From: Fasciolopsis buskii
Taxonomy: Eukaryota > Platyhelminthes > Trematoda > Plagiorchiida > Fasciolidae
Assembly: GCA_008360955.1 (NCBI GenBank)
Contig: LUCM01004057.1
Location: forward strand, 19,375-83,374
Direction of reading: 5' to 3'
DNA length: 64,000 nucleotides
Below the pieces are notes generated by a model. It worked only from the letters and a program-made list of their open reading frames with translations, was not told the DNA's origin and did no database searches. The stretch's first letter is position 1, and each line of letters starts with the position of its first letter. Both the position numbers and the translations under genes were made by a program. This document shows positions 36,314 to 49,030 of this stretch, piece after piece.

Positions 36314-37951
36314 ATGGGGAGGTGTTCTGTCGTCCTCAACGAAAAACGGAAGTGGAGTCGAATATTACGCTTTGCTGAAGCAGGGGAAACGCTGCCGGTC
36401 CCGACGAAACCCTCTTTCCCCATTCGGCTCTCGCGATGGAGAAGCTCTGATGAAAATCAAACCTGTACCTCCTTGATTCCTGACATTTGGAACAAGGAGC
36501 GCTTATTCCGTTATCATGAGGTGATCATATTGATTTGTAACCACTCTCAAGAAAGGGCACGTGGATTGACTGCAGCAATCTTCGTTAGAATTAGTTAAAT
36601 TGCCGGTGTTACTTTAAAAATTATTGACTTCGGGATAATGCTGCGTCGCTTGCCACAAAACAATTACGGCAGAAAAATATCCAGCAGACCAACATGAGCT
36701 CGGATTTTCGGCCAGGTCAGCTTCGCCATCGACCAAATATTCACTCTTCGACAGATACTCGAAACGCGTCACGCGCACCGGCGCCCTTCGATCGTAGTCT
36801 TCGTCGGACTTGTAGAAGGTGCATTCAACTTTTGCGTGGATCGGACCGAGCACTACTCAGTGCTCTCCCCGAAGGTATGTCAAACGAAGTGTTTGATACG
36901 TTGCGAGCATTGTACTTCGCGTGTCTATGGTCGCGTAGGGGTATACGGGTGAACTGTCATTGTTCATTCGGAAACGACTAGCGTCGATTCGACAAGAGTG
37001 CTCCCATCTCCCCATTTTTGCTTCAACTCGTCATGGACGGAGGTGATGGAATATGCTTTAGGAGGTCTCAGGGATGTAGGAGTCGAACTGGGAGGTGGAG
37101 GAAAGCTATGCGACCTAGATTGCGCAGACGACGTCGTGCCTGTTCGAGTCTGCGGACCATGCACAACGGGCACTAGATAGACTGTCGAGATCGGTTGCTC
37201 GGTTTGGCATGTGCTTTGCACCTTCAAAGTGCAAAGTACTGTTACAGGACTGGACGACAACAGCGCCGAACTTGATACTGGATGGAGAGGAACTAACGAC
37301 TGTGAACCGTTTCACCCACCTTGGTAGCTGCGTGTCCAACGATGCGAACTCGGTAGTAGAAGTAAATACGCGAGTATCCAAGGCCCGAACAGCTTACCCT
37401 GCACTGAAGCACTTGTGGCGTCGGCCTGATCTTTTACTGAAGTAGATAGGTTGTGTAGTGTGCCGCAGTGCGTTCAGTTCTGTTGTACGGTTGCGAGACG
37501 TGGAGTATGCGTGTGGGCGATGTTCGTCGGTTGGAGGTTTTCGATCACTGATGTCTACGTACTATGGCTAGGATTGGATGGAGTGACCGGGCGAGTAATG
37601 TGGAGGTGATGAATTTCATACTAGCTGTAGACTCTCAGAATACTTTATTTCAGCGTATGAAACTTAGTAGACTACACTGGTTGGGTCAAGTGCAGCGTAC
37701 AGCCAACACTTGTTTACCATATCGTGCTCTATTTTGGGTTCCCCTCAAGGAATGGAAGAAGCCACCTGGAGACCAATAGATGACGTGGCACCATGGGATG
37801 AGAAAATATACAGCGAGTTCGATGTCTCACGTGTTCGTGGGTGGGATCCGAAAAACCCGTCAATTAACTGGCTAGAGACACTAGAGTATACGGCAGTGAA
37901 CCGTGAACAGTGGCAATCGTGTTATCATTTTCTTTCTAGTCAGAATGATTA
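36314..37951 (+). pseudogene. RTE-like reverse transcriptase relic with C-terminus
   Basis: Blocks in order: RKWSRILRF (36348), TSLIPDIWNKER (36464), DFRPGQ (36700) and LLSALPEGMSNEVFDTLRAL (36852-36912). Next come CFNSSWTEVMEYALGGLRDV (37018) and the active site LCDLDCADDVV (37108-37140), where Tyr of YADD is Cys but both Asp remain. MCFAPSKCKVLLQDW (37209) and VNRFTHLGSCVSND (37300) follow, then LSRLHWLGQVQR (37662) and NREQWQSCYHFLSSQND (37900-37951). This is the canonical RTE C-terminal series. Several frameshifts and stops interrupt it. Confidence 0.85.
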
Positions 37952-40900
37952 AAATTTATGTTTGTACAGTTAGACTGTGTTCCGTGTTTTGGATACTGTA
38001 ACACTTATCTTTTCCCACTTGTGTAGGTCCACTCCCTTTTCCTCTTGTATATTCACTGTTTTTAATAGAAATTTGTAACTTTGGGGAAAAGGCAGCGGTC
38101 AGTGAGGCTTACCTTGCTGTTTAAAGCCGAAAGATGATGACCGTTTAATTTTGGACGAAACCGATTGAAAAGGAGGTGATGCCAAGCTACTTAGTGAGGA
38201 TAGTGAAACAGCGGTGCTCCCATTCCCTGAGACCCAGGAACAGGTATGAAGATCAGCTATGATCGAAAAGCATTGCATTGACTAAAATAAACGTACTTGA
38301 AACAATCAGCTAACCGTTGAGTAATGTCTAAGCTAATTGTTTGATAGGATACCTGCGGCTGTTGGCGATTCTACGTGAGCTGCGATGTGTGATATTGCGT
38401 GATTGATGAGACACTCATCTGAGTTATGGATCTTGTGATAGAACTGGCTGCGATTGATTTATATCTTGAGGTTTGGAAGTTTGGAAGTACTTGACAAGAC
38501 GTAATTCAATAAATGGAAGCCAGCACCAAAACTGTGCACCCTAAACCCAGTCTTCTCGTTGTCCTACTTCAGAATGGTCAAACGGAAACGGACGCAGCCG
38601 AGGTTGTGCAATTAAAAATGATTTGTTTGATTGTATTATTTTTGTTTTCAGAACAGCCGAAACAGGTGCTAGCAAATTGACCATAGTAGCTTGGATCACT
38701 TATGGGAGTTCCTGACCAAAGATTCTCCTCGGTGTCATCAGTAGAGAAATAAATGAAAAAAATAATCCGGTGCAAATACTAAGGCTAGTACAAGAGGGAG
38801 GGCCTCAAAGTATCCAGAACGGGTTTATAGCTATAGTGGTATTGGTTTCCTGTGCATCAACCCAAATCAGTTTTCACCGTGGATGTTGGATCTTGCCATT
38901 TCCACGAGTGGCTAAGAAAGACGGAAAACAGACAATAAGTTCGTAAGAAATTCAGCGGTTTACCGCAAAAGGAATGCAAATCAAAGACGAACCGCAGTAA
39001 CCCAGGTGGCTGGGCAGGGAGAATGTGGTCTATATTTTGTAAAACGTCGAAAATTTACTTACAAAATGGTGATAAACAAAATAAAGTGACTGTGTACAAA
39101 TGTCACCTATGCCAATAGCAATGGGGACCTAAAATCTCGACAGATAAAGTTTGAGTACCATAGAACCATACAACATCTTAATACGTCAGACAGATACGGG
39201 AAGACGGAACAACGAATTTCCGTCTGCTGTAAAAGAAACCGGAGATTTAGGACTAGAGGCTCTAACCTGTACGATAGCAGACATTGAATTTGCCTGTTCC
39301 TGCGCACTGAGGAAAACGACATAATAACTGTGATATTCTTTTGACTTACGATTCGAGGGATTCAGTCGCATGTAGAACACAAAATATAAACAAAGATCGA
39401 TTACGTTGTTATTACTTTAATCTCCAACAGCAGCAGGTGCATGTAATTGGTTAAAGGAGAAGAAAACTTACCACTTTCGGGTGATAAATTCCTCAAGTCA
39501 GATGAATACTCGGAGATACTGCTATCGGAGAAAGCTTTGTATAAATACAGATGAACTCGAGAATAAAGGTGCAAAACATCTGAAAATCAGAGATCAAATC
39601 ATTGAAGCAAACAGCCATGGACTGGCAGCGAAAAATGATGAAAGAATCAAATGGAGAAAACGAAGACACGGGAAAATGTTCAACCTGCGTAGTTGCGATT
39701 TTTCAATCAATAAATGTTAGATGACTAGCTTCATAATACTTTATTCCATCAGCCCTGCAAAATGAAAACTCGCACCTGAACCACACCATGATACTTCGTA
39801 CTGGAACTGCACTGAGGCAACAGAGGAAACTTGGATATTGGAATAATTTCATGTGTCCCCCGAAACTTCTATACCAGCAAATCGCTCATGTGCATTCCGT
39901 CAGCTAACTGGACAGAAGAGTAGTAAGCACTTAAGGTTTAAAAATAAATAGTTGAAAGATAGAAGCCTGTCAACAAGTGCGATTTTTTGTGTCCATGCGC
40001 GCAAATAGATCGGCCATCCAAAGAAGAAGGGTGCGTGTATCTAGGCGGTGCTAATACAACACAAATACAACTTATTTCACAAAAAATCGGGAATAAACCG
40101 GGGCTTGTTATCATGTACACTTTTATTAATCAATAACACAGCGTGCTCGAAATAGTTGTTGACTTATCGACGTTTCGGTTATCGCAGATAATCTTGCACA
40201 AGACTGATTTACAAGCCAGTCATTTCGATACATTGCAAATCAGACTCGTTTCTGGTACTGCTATTCTTCAGACCTTGTTAGTGTAAGAAATCTGAAAATT
40301 AGATCGGATCATAGCATTCTCCGGGAAAATTATTTTCAAAATCAGTATGTATTTTGGTTTGTATCAAGGACTTCGTTAGAGCATCACCTGACCTATTTTC
40401 GTTCGAATACATTCAGGCATTGGTTGTTTCCGTTTTGTTAAATGGTAAGCCCAGTAGATCAATCGGCTCGTTTCGTTAACTTGCGTCAAACAAAAGTATT
40501 TTGGAGGTCATCACTGAAATGATATTGTCACCCTCATTGAGTGGGCTCTCGTCAAAATCACCTTCCTCTTAAGCAAACTCTATTCCCTCCTAGGAGAGAT
40601 TGTTTATGGAGTGTGTGATTCCTTTGTTGCACGGAATAATGGCTCACCTTTTGCCCAAACTTCCTTTGGTTCCAATGGTTGATTACGAACCAGAAACATG
40701 TAACAAAGAAGTTTTCGTACCCACTTGTAGCTTTTCAAATATGATCCGAAAAGATTTTTAATCTCAATCTGATAATCTAGCAGACGGACAGGAATATTTC
40801 CTCTCGTCTTTTAGAATTTTCGGGATTATTCACATAAACACCAATGATATGAATAAGAGTTCAAGAAAAACCTCCGTTTTAATCTTATTAAATTTATGCT

Positions 40901-41180
40901 TTGACCGTTCGGGCGTTCTCTAATCGCCATCACTAGAGTGACGTGCTGATTTAGTATCCAAAGTAGAGTGTGTCTAAAAATTGCTGGAATTATGTGCTAC
41001 AAAGCTGGAGACACCGTCGAAAGCCACTCACATTGGAATGCTCTGCTTCTTTAAGTCAGCTCCTACTTTTTTTGACAACCTCTGATGTCACTTTTGTCCT
41101 CATCAGATTGAATTCGGATAAGTTACTGCAGTAACAAATGGCATCTGGCTAGCTACCCTTACCCCTCGGCGCTACAATCT
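37952..41180. other. No recognisable feature (first part probably RTE 3' UTR)
   Basis: The first few hundred bases after the RTE stop may be its untranslated tail; no tail repeat was seen. The rest is AT-rich with short frames (for example 39481-39720) lacking motifs. The bases cgacgtttcggt near 40168 recur near 59558. Confidence 0.45.
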
Positions 41181-41420
41181 TCCAGGGTCAATCGGTTATT
41201 GGTAACGTTTCCATCGGCAGTCTTATTTGTCGGTGATCATATTCTCCGCATGTCACACAATCAACTGTCACCTGACTAGGCTGTTCTGCTGTCCTCTGTC
41301 TGAAGTTAGTCGCTCTTCTCGGGCTGGTAAGTCCTCAGAGATCGGGTTTTATCTCGTTGTTATGCCGTCTTTGGGAAAGCAATCTCAGGGAACAGGGATT
41401 GCCAAATGGAAAACTTGATC

Positions 41421-41475
41421 GCCGGTGGTAAGAATCGAACCCGTGACCTTCAGGGCAAAATATCGCTCTATCATA
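41421..41475 (-). repeat. tRNA-like relic (T-arm half), possible SINE head
   Basis: On the minus strand the sequence gatagagcgat is followed by aaggtcacgggttcgattct and accacc. This is the D-arm end, variable part and T-arm with a good B box (ggttcgattct) of a tRNA. The D arm is poorly preserved and an acceptor stem cannot be drawn, so it is not a working tRNA gene. A tRNA-derived SINE head is more likely. Nothing typical of a SINE tail was identified to its left. Confidence 0.45.
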
Positions 41476-41656
41476 ATCATAATTTTTTCAGACGTATTGC
41501 CATAGAAAGTAGCCTTTTCAATAATCGGTGCAGTGATCTATCCACGATCACAGTCATTGGTTGGTGTTCCAAGTGTATGTATGCATATCAGTCAGAAGCA
41601 TTATCGATGAGTTATTTAAAGATACACGCGGTTGCTAACAGCTCATTTGCTATTTA

Positions 41657-41812
41657 GGTATATTTATGATCCCAAACAGAAAACGTTCTGGTGCAAGAAT
41701 CAGTTGGGCGACCATTTTGCAAAGAAAGGACATAAGAGTCATGTTGACCACCGTCACACTATTCACGCACGGATAACCGTGGACCATAATATACTAGAGC
41801 ACGAGCCCTTAA
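41657..41812 (+). other. Candidate exon, unidentified
   Basis: The stretch is preceded by gctatttag and followed by gtaagttg, so it has a plausible acceptor and an excellent donor. It is open in one frame (YIYDPKQKTFWC, then a His-, Lys-rich part ending HNILEHEPLK). With only about 52 codons, no family match and no partner exon found, it may be chance. The same frame also runs to a stop overlapping the donor. Confidence 0.2.
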
Positions 41813-41819
41813 AGTAAGT

Positions 41820-44800
41820 TGTCCTTTGAGATCAAAAGCTGGTTGCTGTTTATCCCAGATTTACATGCCTATCTAATATGTTGATGGGTCCATTTGTTAC
41901 ACCAACTGGTAAGCACAATGTGTGATAGTTGATCAATACACTGAAACAAAATAGTTTCAAATCGGTCGGGATAGACCTATTTGCGATTTCACGTTCCTGT
42001 ACCAGATCCGATTTTGCATCCGTATTGGTTAGACTGCGTTCATGGAAGTTGACTGCTGTTCAACAGATTACCAGCTTATACGCCAACCAACTCGTCTTCT
42101 TCCCGCACGGTCCCCATGTTTCACTGGATTTATTCAAGCCAAACATTAACAGCCTCCAAAGGTATCAGTCGCGCGGTCTGTCAAATCTGACCGGGTAATC
42201 CGAAGCTATAACCATCTCTAAGACTAAAGCCTACAAAGATGTCATCTTTCATAACATTCCAAGTAAAATGTCATCAAATACAAGTAATGCAAACTCCTCT
42301 TCTTTGATCAACATGTTCGTTGGTTTGAGATCAATGCAAATGTGAAATTCCATGGAGGTTTTCGATATACAGTTTACCTGACTCACTCGGCCTGTTGGTT
42401 AGACAAATTTGGTCCGAATATTTGCTGTAAGAATGCCCGACTCCCGTTAGTGTTGATTCCATGCACCGCTCACTGTGAGGGTTACGTTCGTTTTCCAGCG
42501 CTGTATTAGTCTATTTGTGTGATACCGCTGTACTTTACTCTCCCAAGAATTAACCTGGCCACCGTTGAAGAATATCTAACAAATTGCCAATGAATACATA
42601 CTATATTTTGGGCATTACATAGTTACAGTCTGAGGTTCACACCTCTCTGCACATATCTTGCTAGACGCCTGCATCACTACAGGCTTTTTGACAGAAAGCA
42701 GGAGAAATGAACCCCACCAACATGGTTTTAAATAACTCCTATGTGACCAGTCGAAACCTAATTGTCACTTAGTTGCCTAATAGTTGCTGAGTATAGATTT
42801 TTTCCAACTGTAATTATGCAACTGAATTAATGCTAAACTTTTGGTACCGTTCTGGGAGGAAATGTTGAATACTTTGTGCTTCTGGAAGGGAATTGATGAA
42901 ATGGCTATTGCTGACACTGAAATTATAGGAATCGTGAGGCTAAATATTCGGGGATGGTGCCGCAGTCGAGCTCGCCTCTTCATGAGTGTCAGTAAATCGA
43001 CAAACCAGCAGGTAGTTAGTCACTCATTAGCAGTGCATGTACATGCAGCATAAAGTAGTCGCTCAAACGTTGCTGGCATTCGCAATCTAACTATGGCCAG
43101 GATCATTAGACTAGATGGTTTAGAAGTGCACAACGTGACGGAAAAGACGGAGTAAAACATCCGAAGACCATTGAGCAACAGCCTTGTTCCTGCGAAATAC
43201 TTTGAGACTTGGTGACACAAGACAATAACAGACAGGTCCGTCAAGTAGTGCTTAGCTCATACCAGTTAAGTGATGGAACACCTAGCTGATTATCAACCAA
43301 ATATATTAATTTAAACCATTACAGTACGTCCTACTCAATGTTAAACTGATTGTTCGCAGTATGCCATCTGTATATGTGATGAACAATGAGGCCATAAGTT
43401 GCATAGAAGAAGGATAATTTAAATAAAATATATGGTACTCGCTTCACTAATCAGTATTAAATTTCAAGAAACCTGAGCGGATTCAAGTTGTATTCGAATG
43501 TTCCAAGAAGAACCAATAGATAATAGATTGCTTTAAGGTTTGAGATGAATAACGCCGTTAGCTGAGGTCTCAATGCAGATTGCGCGTGACATAATACGAA
43601 TGTTTTCAAAATCAAATATATGGGCAGAATATGAAAGTGCTTCTCCATTCTTTTGGTGAGCTGGAGACAATGGCAACGAGACAGTAATTGACCCATTTAT
43701 GGTTATGTCCCCACCATTACGAACCAAGTTTCACAGAAGGTCAACTTGTCTGGTAGTCATGGACAGCACCACCAACAATTTGAATGTTAATCAACATGTC
43801 TGAACGTCTAACCATCAAAAAGTAATCCCATCTGACAACTCAACACTTGGTCCAAGTTCGCTGTAGCTCCATATGGCTTGTGGAGATCAAATAAGAAGTT
43901 GAGTCAAGATCAGCCGAGGACTTCAGGGCCAAGGCTGGTCAGTTGAGAGCAGTTCAACCAGCGCGTGACAGTAGTGGTGGCTAGGGACATCGACAACTGT
44001 TTATATCCACTGAAAGATCATGACTATCCCTAGTTTCGCAGCAAACATTAAATGGTGAAACTATACGTGCCATTTTAAGGGTCGTGGAGGGAACACCCAA
44101 CAACCATCCTGTGGTACCAATTTCCTCTGCTGACGACACACTTGTACCGAGCAGTTTTTGTTGTTGAGGTTCATTGAGAGAATTTTGGGTTCACTGAATC
44201 CGCAAAGTAGTTGTTTACACCAATGTAGACCGTTTTTACACTGCCGACTGACAGTCACTCGACTTCACTCTAACACAAATGTTACACAGCAGAAAGCCAG
44301 CTGGTTACTTACATAAACAAATACATATATACGGCCTTCTATCACTGCAGCGTCCACATAAATTCCTGATGAAATTGCTGTTTATAACTTGGATTTGCTG
44401 TTTACAAGATTAATTTCAGAATATACTGGCAAACGACATTATTCTCCGGGGAGACTTTGCTTCTTAGTGAACGGACGGTCAGGTACAATACATACACGTG
44501 CACACACATGTACACACGTCGCAACACACTACACGTACGCTCTACACACGCTGCTCACGTGGACGAATTGCCCGGCTCCTTGTCACATGATGAACGCCCT
44601 TTGGTTTATCGATTTACACTTAACAATCACCATCGCTCGATGTCCCCATTTACTCAATAAAGGACCTGCTCCGTGAACGGTTGTTCTGTGCTTCCCAATA
44701 GGGGGCTCATAACACTTGATTGTCTTATTGTCTGTTACATTAGAACTCACGTGACTTTTGACAGTTATCTCACTTTGTCTGGGCACCGGTATTCGCCGAA

Positions 44801-47800
44801 TTTGCAAAACGGACGGAAATAGTTGCTCTCCGGAAGAGCGTTTGAGGCTATCGACGCTGTAATCGTTCCCAAGATACATCCCCTTATAATGTTTTAAAGG
44901 CAGAATATAAGTCCGTATGATTGCTGAGGGCTCCTCTGCGAACATTTTGAAATAAGTCCTTCAAATCAGGTATACGTCTACTAGGGGAAAGATCAGACCT
45001 TTTGAATACTAATACCGGTCAAAAACAGTTCAGATGCTTGGTATTTTAAAACGTTTTTTTTCCAAAGGAAGGTATTTTTGTCGAAAATCTGCACATACTC
45101 AGAATATTTGAGGAACGTTTTGGGAGGATTTTGATGGAGCTGGTGTCATCGCAAAAACTAAACTACATTGAGTCTGGGAAGAACTTGACAACTATTAGCA
45201 CTTAGCATCGATAAATTATGTGGTTGATATTTCTCCTTTCAGATTAAGTATGATAGAATTTTCCCAAGGATCTCGCCAATTAGTTTGATAATATTATGAC
45301 CAAGATAGGGCTGGCATGTAAAGTACAGCGGGTCAATGCATCCACGTGGTCATCTGGAGGCTTCCGAATGCTCCCTGGTGGTTCTTGGGTACCCTATAGG
45401 TGTTATTGAGTTCCAACTTATTAGTCAGGACTTGAACATTCAGGACGGTAAAGAAGACGCTGACTACGGTTGTGCATAGTCAAGGTCTCTTGGAGAGTGA
45501 GGCGACCATACAAAACAAGGCATCGGAAACCGAATAATAAACAATTCGCACATCTCCCGAGTATGCACAGTGGACATTAGTTGCACGCTCAGATATACAC
45601 ATCCAACGCATTTACGCAAATGTATTTTTTAGAAGTGGATGAAGGAATCTGTTTGACTTTCGAGCTTGTTTAACTTGGATATCTGTCTGAAGCACTGTGA
45701 TCGTGCGGATACTCACGTTTACGGTGACAATATCCCACATATTCACGCTCGCACAGGCACAAGTATAATAACTGACCAGTGTTATGGGGCAAATGACTCT
45801 AGTAGCTGCAAACAAATCAGTGTTATTTCAAAATGTGGTTTTAATGATTTTCGTAATCGCTATTTGACAGTCATGGGGACATCTTGGATTTTGGGTGCAT
45901 TGTTCATCTGCACAGGCAAACCTCTGTTTGTTCCACGTTTTCAATGACTTCTTTACTCGCCAGCAGGTCCTCCGCTGACACCTTATGATTTGTCTGTACG
46001 ACCACTGGCAACAGACGAACAGATGCGGAGGAGGACAAGGGACAATTCGGCAGTTCCCACGAACTGTACTTGCATCGAATGTACATTTCAACTTGCTGAT
46101 AGTTACGTGAGTTGAGAGCAGGGAGTAGGTACGCAGAAATGAATCAGTAACTACCAAACAATTATCTGACCATATAGTCTATAACTGACAAACAATACTA
46201 AAACCGATACTCGTTCTACGTCTGACTGGGACAGCCAGACTGGAGTATATTATCGTGTCTACTGCTGTGATGACTAGAACTAAACTGTGACCAACGTTAT
46301 TTCAGTTTATCACTTACAGACATGCTAGTAATATTCTCTATAGTATAAATTCGGTTTTATTCTCGACTTTTTCTCCTGCTACTTTGGTAAGTTAGTAGCT
46401 CTGGTTTATCAACACTTGTGAATGTCAAGTTGAATGGGAATCATCAAATTCGGGACATCACGAATCTTCGTACACTCCTTACAAACCATGGTGTTTGACA
46501 AAGATTAAATCACCTTATTTGGGTTATTGAGGTGCTGTACATCGACGGGAATATACCATGATTAAAGTTGTCCTACCAGGGTACACCTGGGGAATAATTC
46601 AAAAGTAATAAATGCACCCATTAGTGCCAGGTTTGAATGGTTGCTGCAATGAAATCTGAACGGCTAACAATGCAATGTAGTAGTTAAATAAGGTTGATTC
46701 TTTCGTGCTTCATTCTTTCAAACCCCAAAACAAGAATGTGCCGCTGATACCGTGTAAAACCAAGAATGCAAGAGCGAACTACGAATTAACCTACTTTATG
46801 CCAAAGGTTGAGAGTAGTGTCATCTAAATCTTGTGGTGGCCTTTGATCTGCGTTCTGTACTGGGCTACTCGCGTACTTAGCAGTAGGCAAATTAACGAAT
46901 ATTTGCTTACCGGAAGTGCGACAGTTTCCCATCCCATAGTGTTCTTGCTCTTATGCTTGCCATTAGCGTTTTATCGGATCACTAAAGCGATTGGCATGCT
47001 AGTCCTTCTCAGCTATAATTACGCTCGTAGACGGCTTTTGCTGTTCGGAGAAGGTCGAATCCGTGTTACGTTATCTGGATCGGCTTGTTCCTAATTGGCA
47101 TTTTGGTTTCCGCCGTTCCTAAAGTAGCGCAAGCGGATAGTTCAAAATTCAAATGGAAAGAACGGCTGGCCAATCAGAGAACTACCTTAGCAGTGCTGAC
47201 TTGTCGAATAACTTCCCATATTCCAAATCGCGTAACGTTTTTATCAAATAAACAGTTACCTGTCAACGATATTCACTGTGCACATTGTCCTACAACCCTT
47301 GCTGTCCAAGTTTTTTGTTCATTTCAGCTACGTGGTTGTAATCCTCAACTGCACCAATTACCACAGTTTGTCAAGAAATCAAAGGTAAAATCTAATAATT
47401 AATTCTCTTCCTTCTATTGGCAACTGGATACTAAAAACATGGTCATACTTTTGCGTCAACAACCCATACAACAGCTAATAGTTACAAGGTCTAATTTGCA
47501 TCCTAATCGAAGTTTCAGAATAACGGCCAGTGAGAGCAGTTCTGGTGACAACGTCGCTGGAAATGTGAAACCGCTGCCACATCGCAATGTATATGACTAC
47601 TGAACTAAACAACAAGATCCACCTCAATCAGCCAGTCACAAGTAATCACCACAATCCTGCAGCAGATTGTTCCTGGTGATGGGAACTTGCGAAAATCTTC
47701 CGAGAACACCAGAGGGGTTCTGGACAATCTCACAACCCACTAAACTGCATTGCTTCCTGATATTTTTTCCCACATTCATGTGCCCATCTGCCGGAAATCT

Positions 47801-47970
47801 CGTCTATTTATACCCATTGTGGGATCAACGTGGATCACGTGCTGGTTTATCCCGTCGTGACTTTGGCTACCATTGCTGAGTGTGATTGCATTTGAGATTC
47901 GCATAAACTTGGAAGTTTTTTTTCTGGAAATTTTGGAAAACGGAGAATCAATCTAGCCGTGAAAAGTTAT
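41820..47970. other. No recognisable feature
   Basis: Frames of 60 to 120 codons occur on both strands (for example 44945-44583 minus, 46831-47094 plus, 47085-47402 plus) without known domains or consistent splice structure. A patch at 44487-44560 is rich in alternating CA and TG (acacgtg, cacacatg), a degenerate simple repeat. No RNA gene was identified. Confidence 0.5.
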
Positions 47971-47971
47971 C

Positions 47972-48056
47972 CGCCCCGACGCGATTCGAACACACGCATG
48001 TATGCGACCCATGCGTTCCTACTGCGTGTGGTCTACTAGCTGAGCACACCCCCTAC
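47972..48056 (-). repeat. tRNA-like relic with A and B boxes
   Basis: On the minus strand, gtgctcagctagtagacc resembles the tRNA D arm and A box, and tgtgttcgaatcgcg further on resembles the T arm and B box. They are about 50 bases apart, with a long variable part in between. The acceptor and T stems do not pair properly, so I read it as a tRNA-derived pseudogene or SINE head. It faces a related sequence immediately to its right. Confidence 0.5.
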
Positions 48057-48060
48057 AAGT

Positions 48061-48103
48061 GCATGGGTTGCGACCCTGCGTGCGTTCGGATCGCGCTGGG
48101 ATT
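48061..48103 (+). repeat. Inverted partner of the tRNA-like relic (T-arm half)
   Basis: This 43-base stretch reads gcatgggttgcgaccctgcg and then tgcgttcggatcgcg. It matches the reverse complement of 47973-48015 at about 32 of 41 positions. The two arms are separated by about 45 bases, so a hairpin could form. Confidence 0.6.
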
Positions 48104-48330
48104 GAAAACAGTTGGACCAGGTGTACATTTATAGAAATCTGCCAACAAAAATTTCTTTATCCATCATGTCCGTGATTTCGAACTAGTGAATGCTGGTTGA
48201 TTCATGGAAAAATTATGCTCTGTCAGTCAAACCGCCGAAAGTCCTACGTAGTGGTTACTACGTGCTTGCACAATTTGGGCGCGTAACTACTGAGCCTTAG
48301 GTGAATCGTCCAACCAGCGTTCTGCGTCGC

Positions 48331-48395
48331 CTCGTACCTCAGCTAGTAGAGGACACGTGGCACAAATGCGCGGGTTAAAGTGCGTCGAAATCAGA
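48331..48395 (+). repeat. tRNA-like relic, plus strand
   Basis: The bases cctcagctagtagagg form a D-arm-like hairpin very close to the A-box region of the relic at 47972-48056. Further on, gcgcgggttaaagtgcgtcgaaat is a damaged anticodon-side and T-arm region. It looks like a third copy of the same tRNA-derived repeat. Confidence 0.4.
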
Positions 48396-48639
48396 GGCTT
48401 TCGAAAGTTGGGTCAATTCCACAATTTATTAATTTTATGGTCCATTATCACAGTGACAACAAACCAATGTTGCCTTGGATTCGAAACTCGTATTATTGAT
48501 TAAGTCTCAATAATTGCGGAAGTAGACTGCATGATCTACTCCATTCTACGCTTCACATCGGCCGGAATAATTTGAACTGCTACCACAGTCTTCCACGGAG
48601 ACGCACGATCAAGTCATAAAGATCACCTTGCCTACTGTT

Positions 48640-49030
48640 TCGGTTCTACCGTAGACACGATTTAGAATATACCGTTGACATCGCCTTGTTCAGCAACGAT
48701 GCACAGGTAATTCGACGCTTAGTAATTGCGGCATCCTGACACCATGTGCTTTGGGCCTACAAAAAGCAAGGCACTTCTCACAGATCCGCAGGAGCCCGTT
48801 CCTGCGTTCAAAATTTTTGATAACCAGTTGGAAATAGTCGATAACTGCATACTGGTGATATTGGGCAACCAATCAAATCACGGCCAGATATCTATCAGTA
48901 TCGATTCAGTGGCAGGCAAAAGCCGAGGGTCCACTGTGGAACTGAGCCAACTGAACTGTCTCCCAACGTGTTGTGCCCAAAGCTGGTCCGGCCGACAATC
49001 TTCGATTGATTCACGTGACCGGTGACCAGT
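48640..49030 (+). mobile_element. RTE-like LINE fragment (RT active-site and downstream part)
   Basis: The frame reads YTVDIALFSNDAQVIR at 48668-48715, where YADD has become YTVD, so the first catalytic aspartate is lost. It continues, after a stop, as MCFGPTKSKALLTDPQEPVP (48746-48805) and NQLEIVDNCILVILG (48822). These correspond to the 'YADDI-LLS--AQ', 'M-FAPSKCK-LLQDW' and 'E-L--VD-F-YLGS' blocks of RTE reverse transcriptases. Neither the N-terminal RT nor the endonuclease lies upstream, so this is a 5'-truncated copy. Confidence 0.7.

Larger units (their letters stand above)
34416..37951 (+). mobile_element. RTE-like LINE, plus-strand copy (arm 2 of an inverted pair)
   Basis: This copy runs from the 5' boundary shared with arm 1 through endonuclease and RT to a normal RTE C-terminus and stop near 37951. 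That makes about 3.5 kb, close to full length for RTE elements. It is heavily damaged: the RT N-terminal part (36314-36600) and core (36694-36981) are in different frames, with stops between. Sequence up to about 36950 has its reverse complement at 25325-27751; the rest has no counterpart there. Confidence 0.8.
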
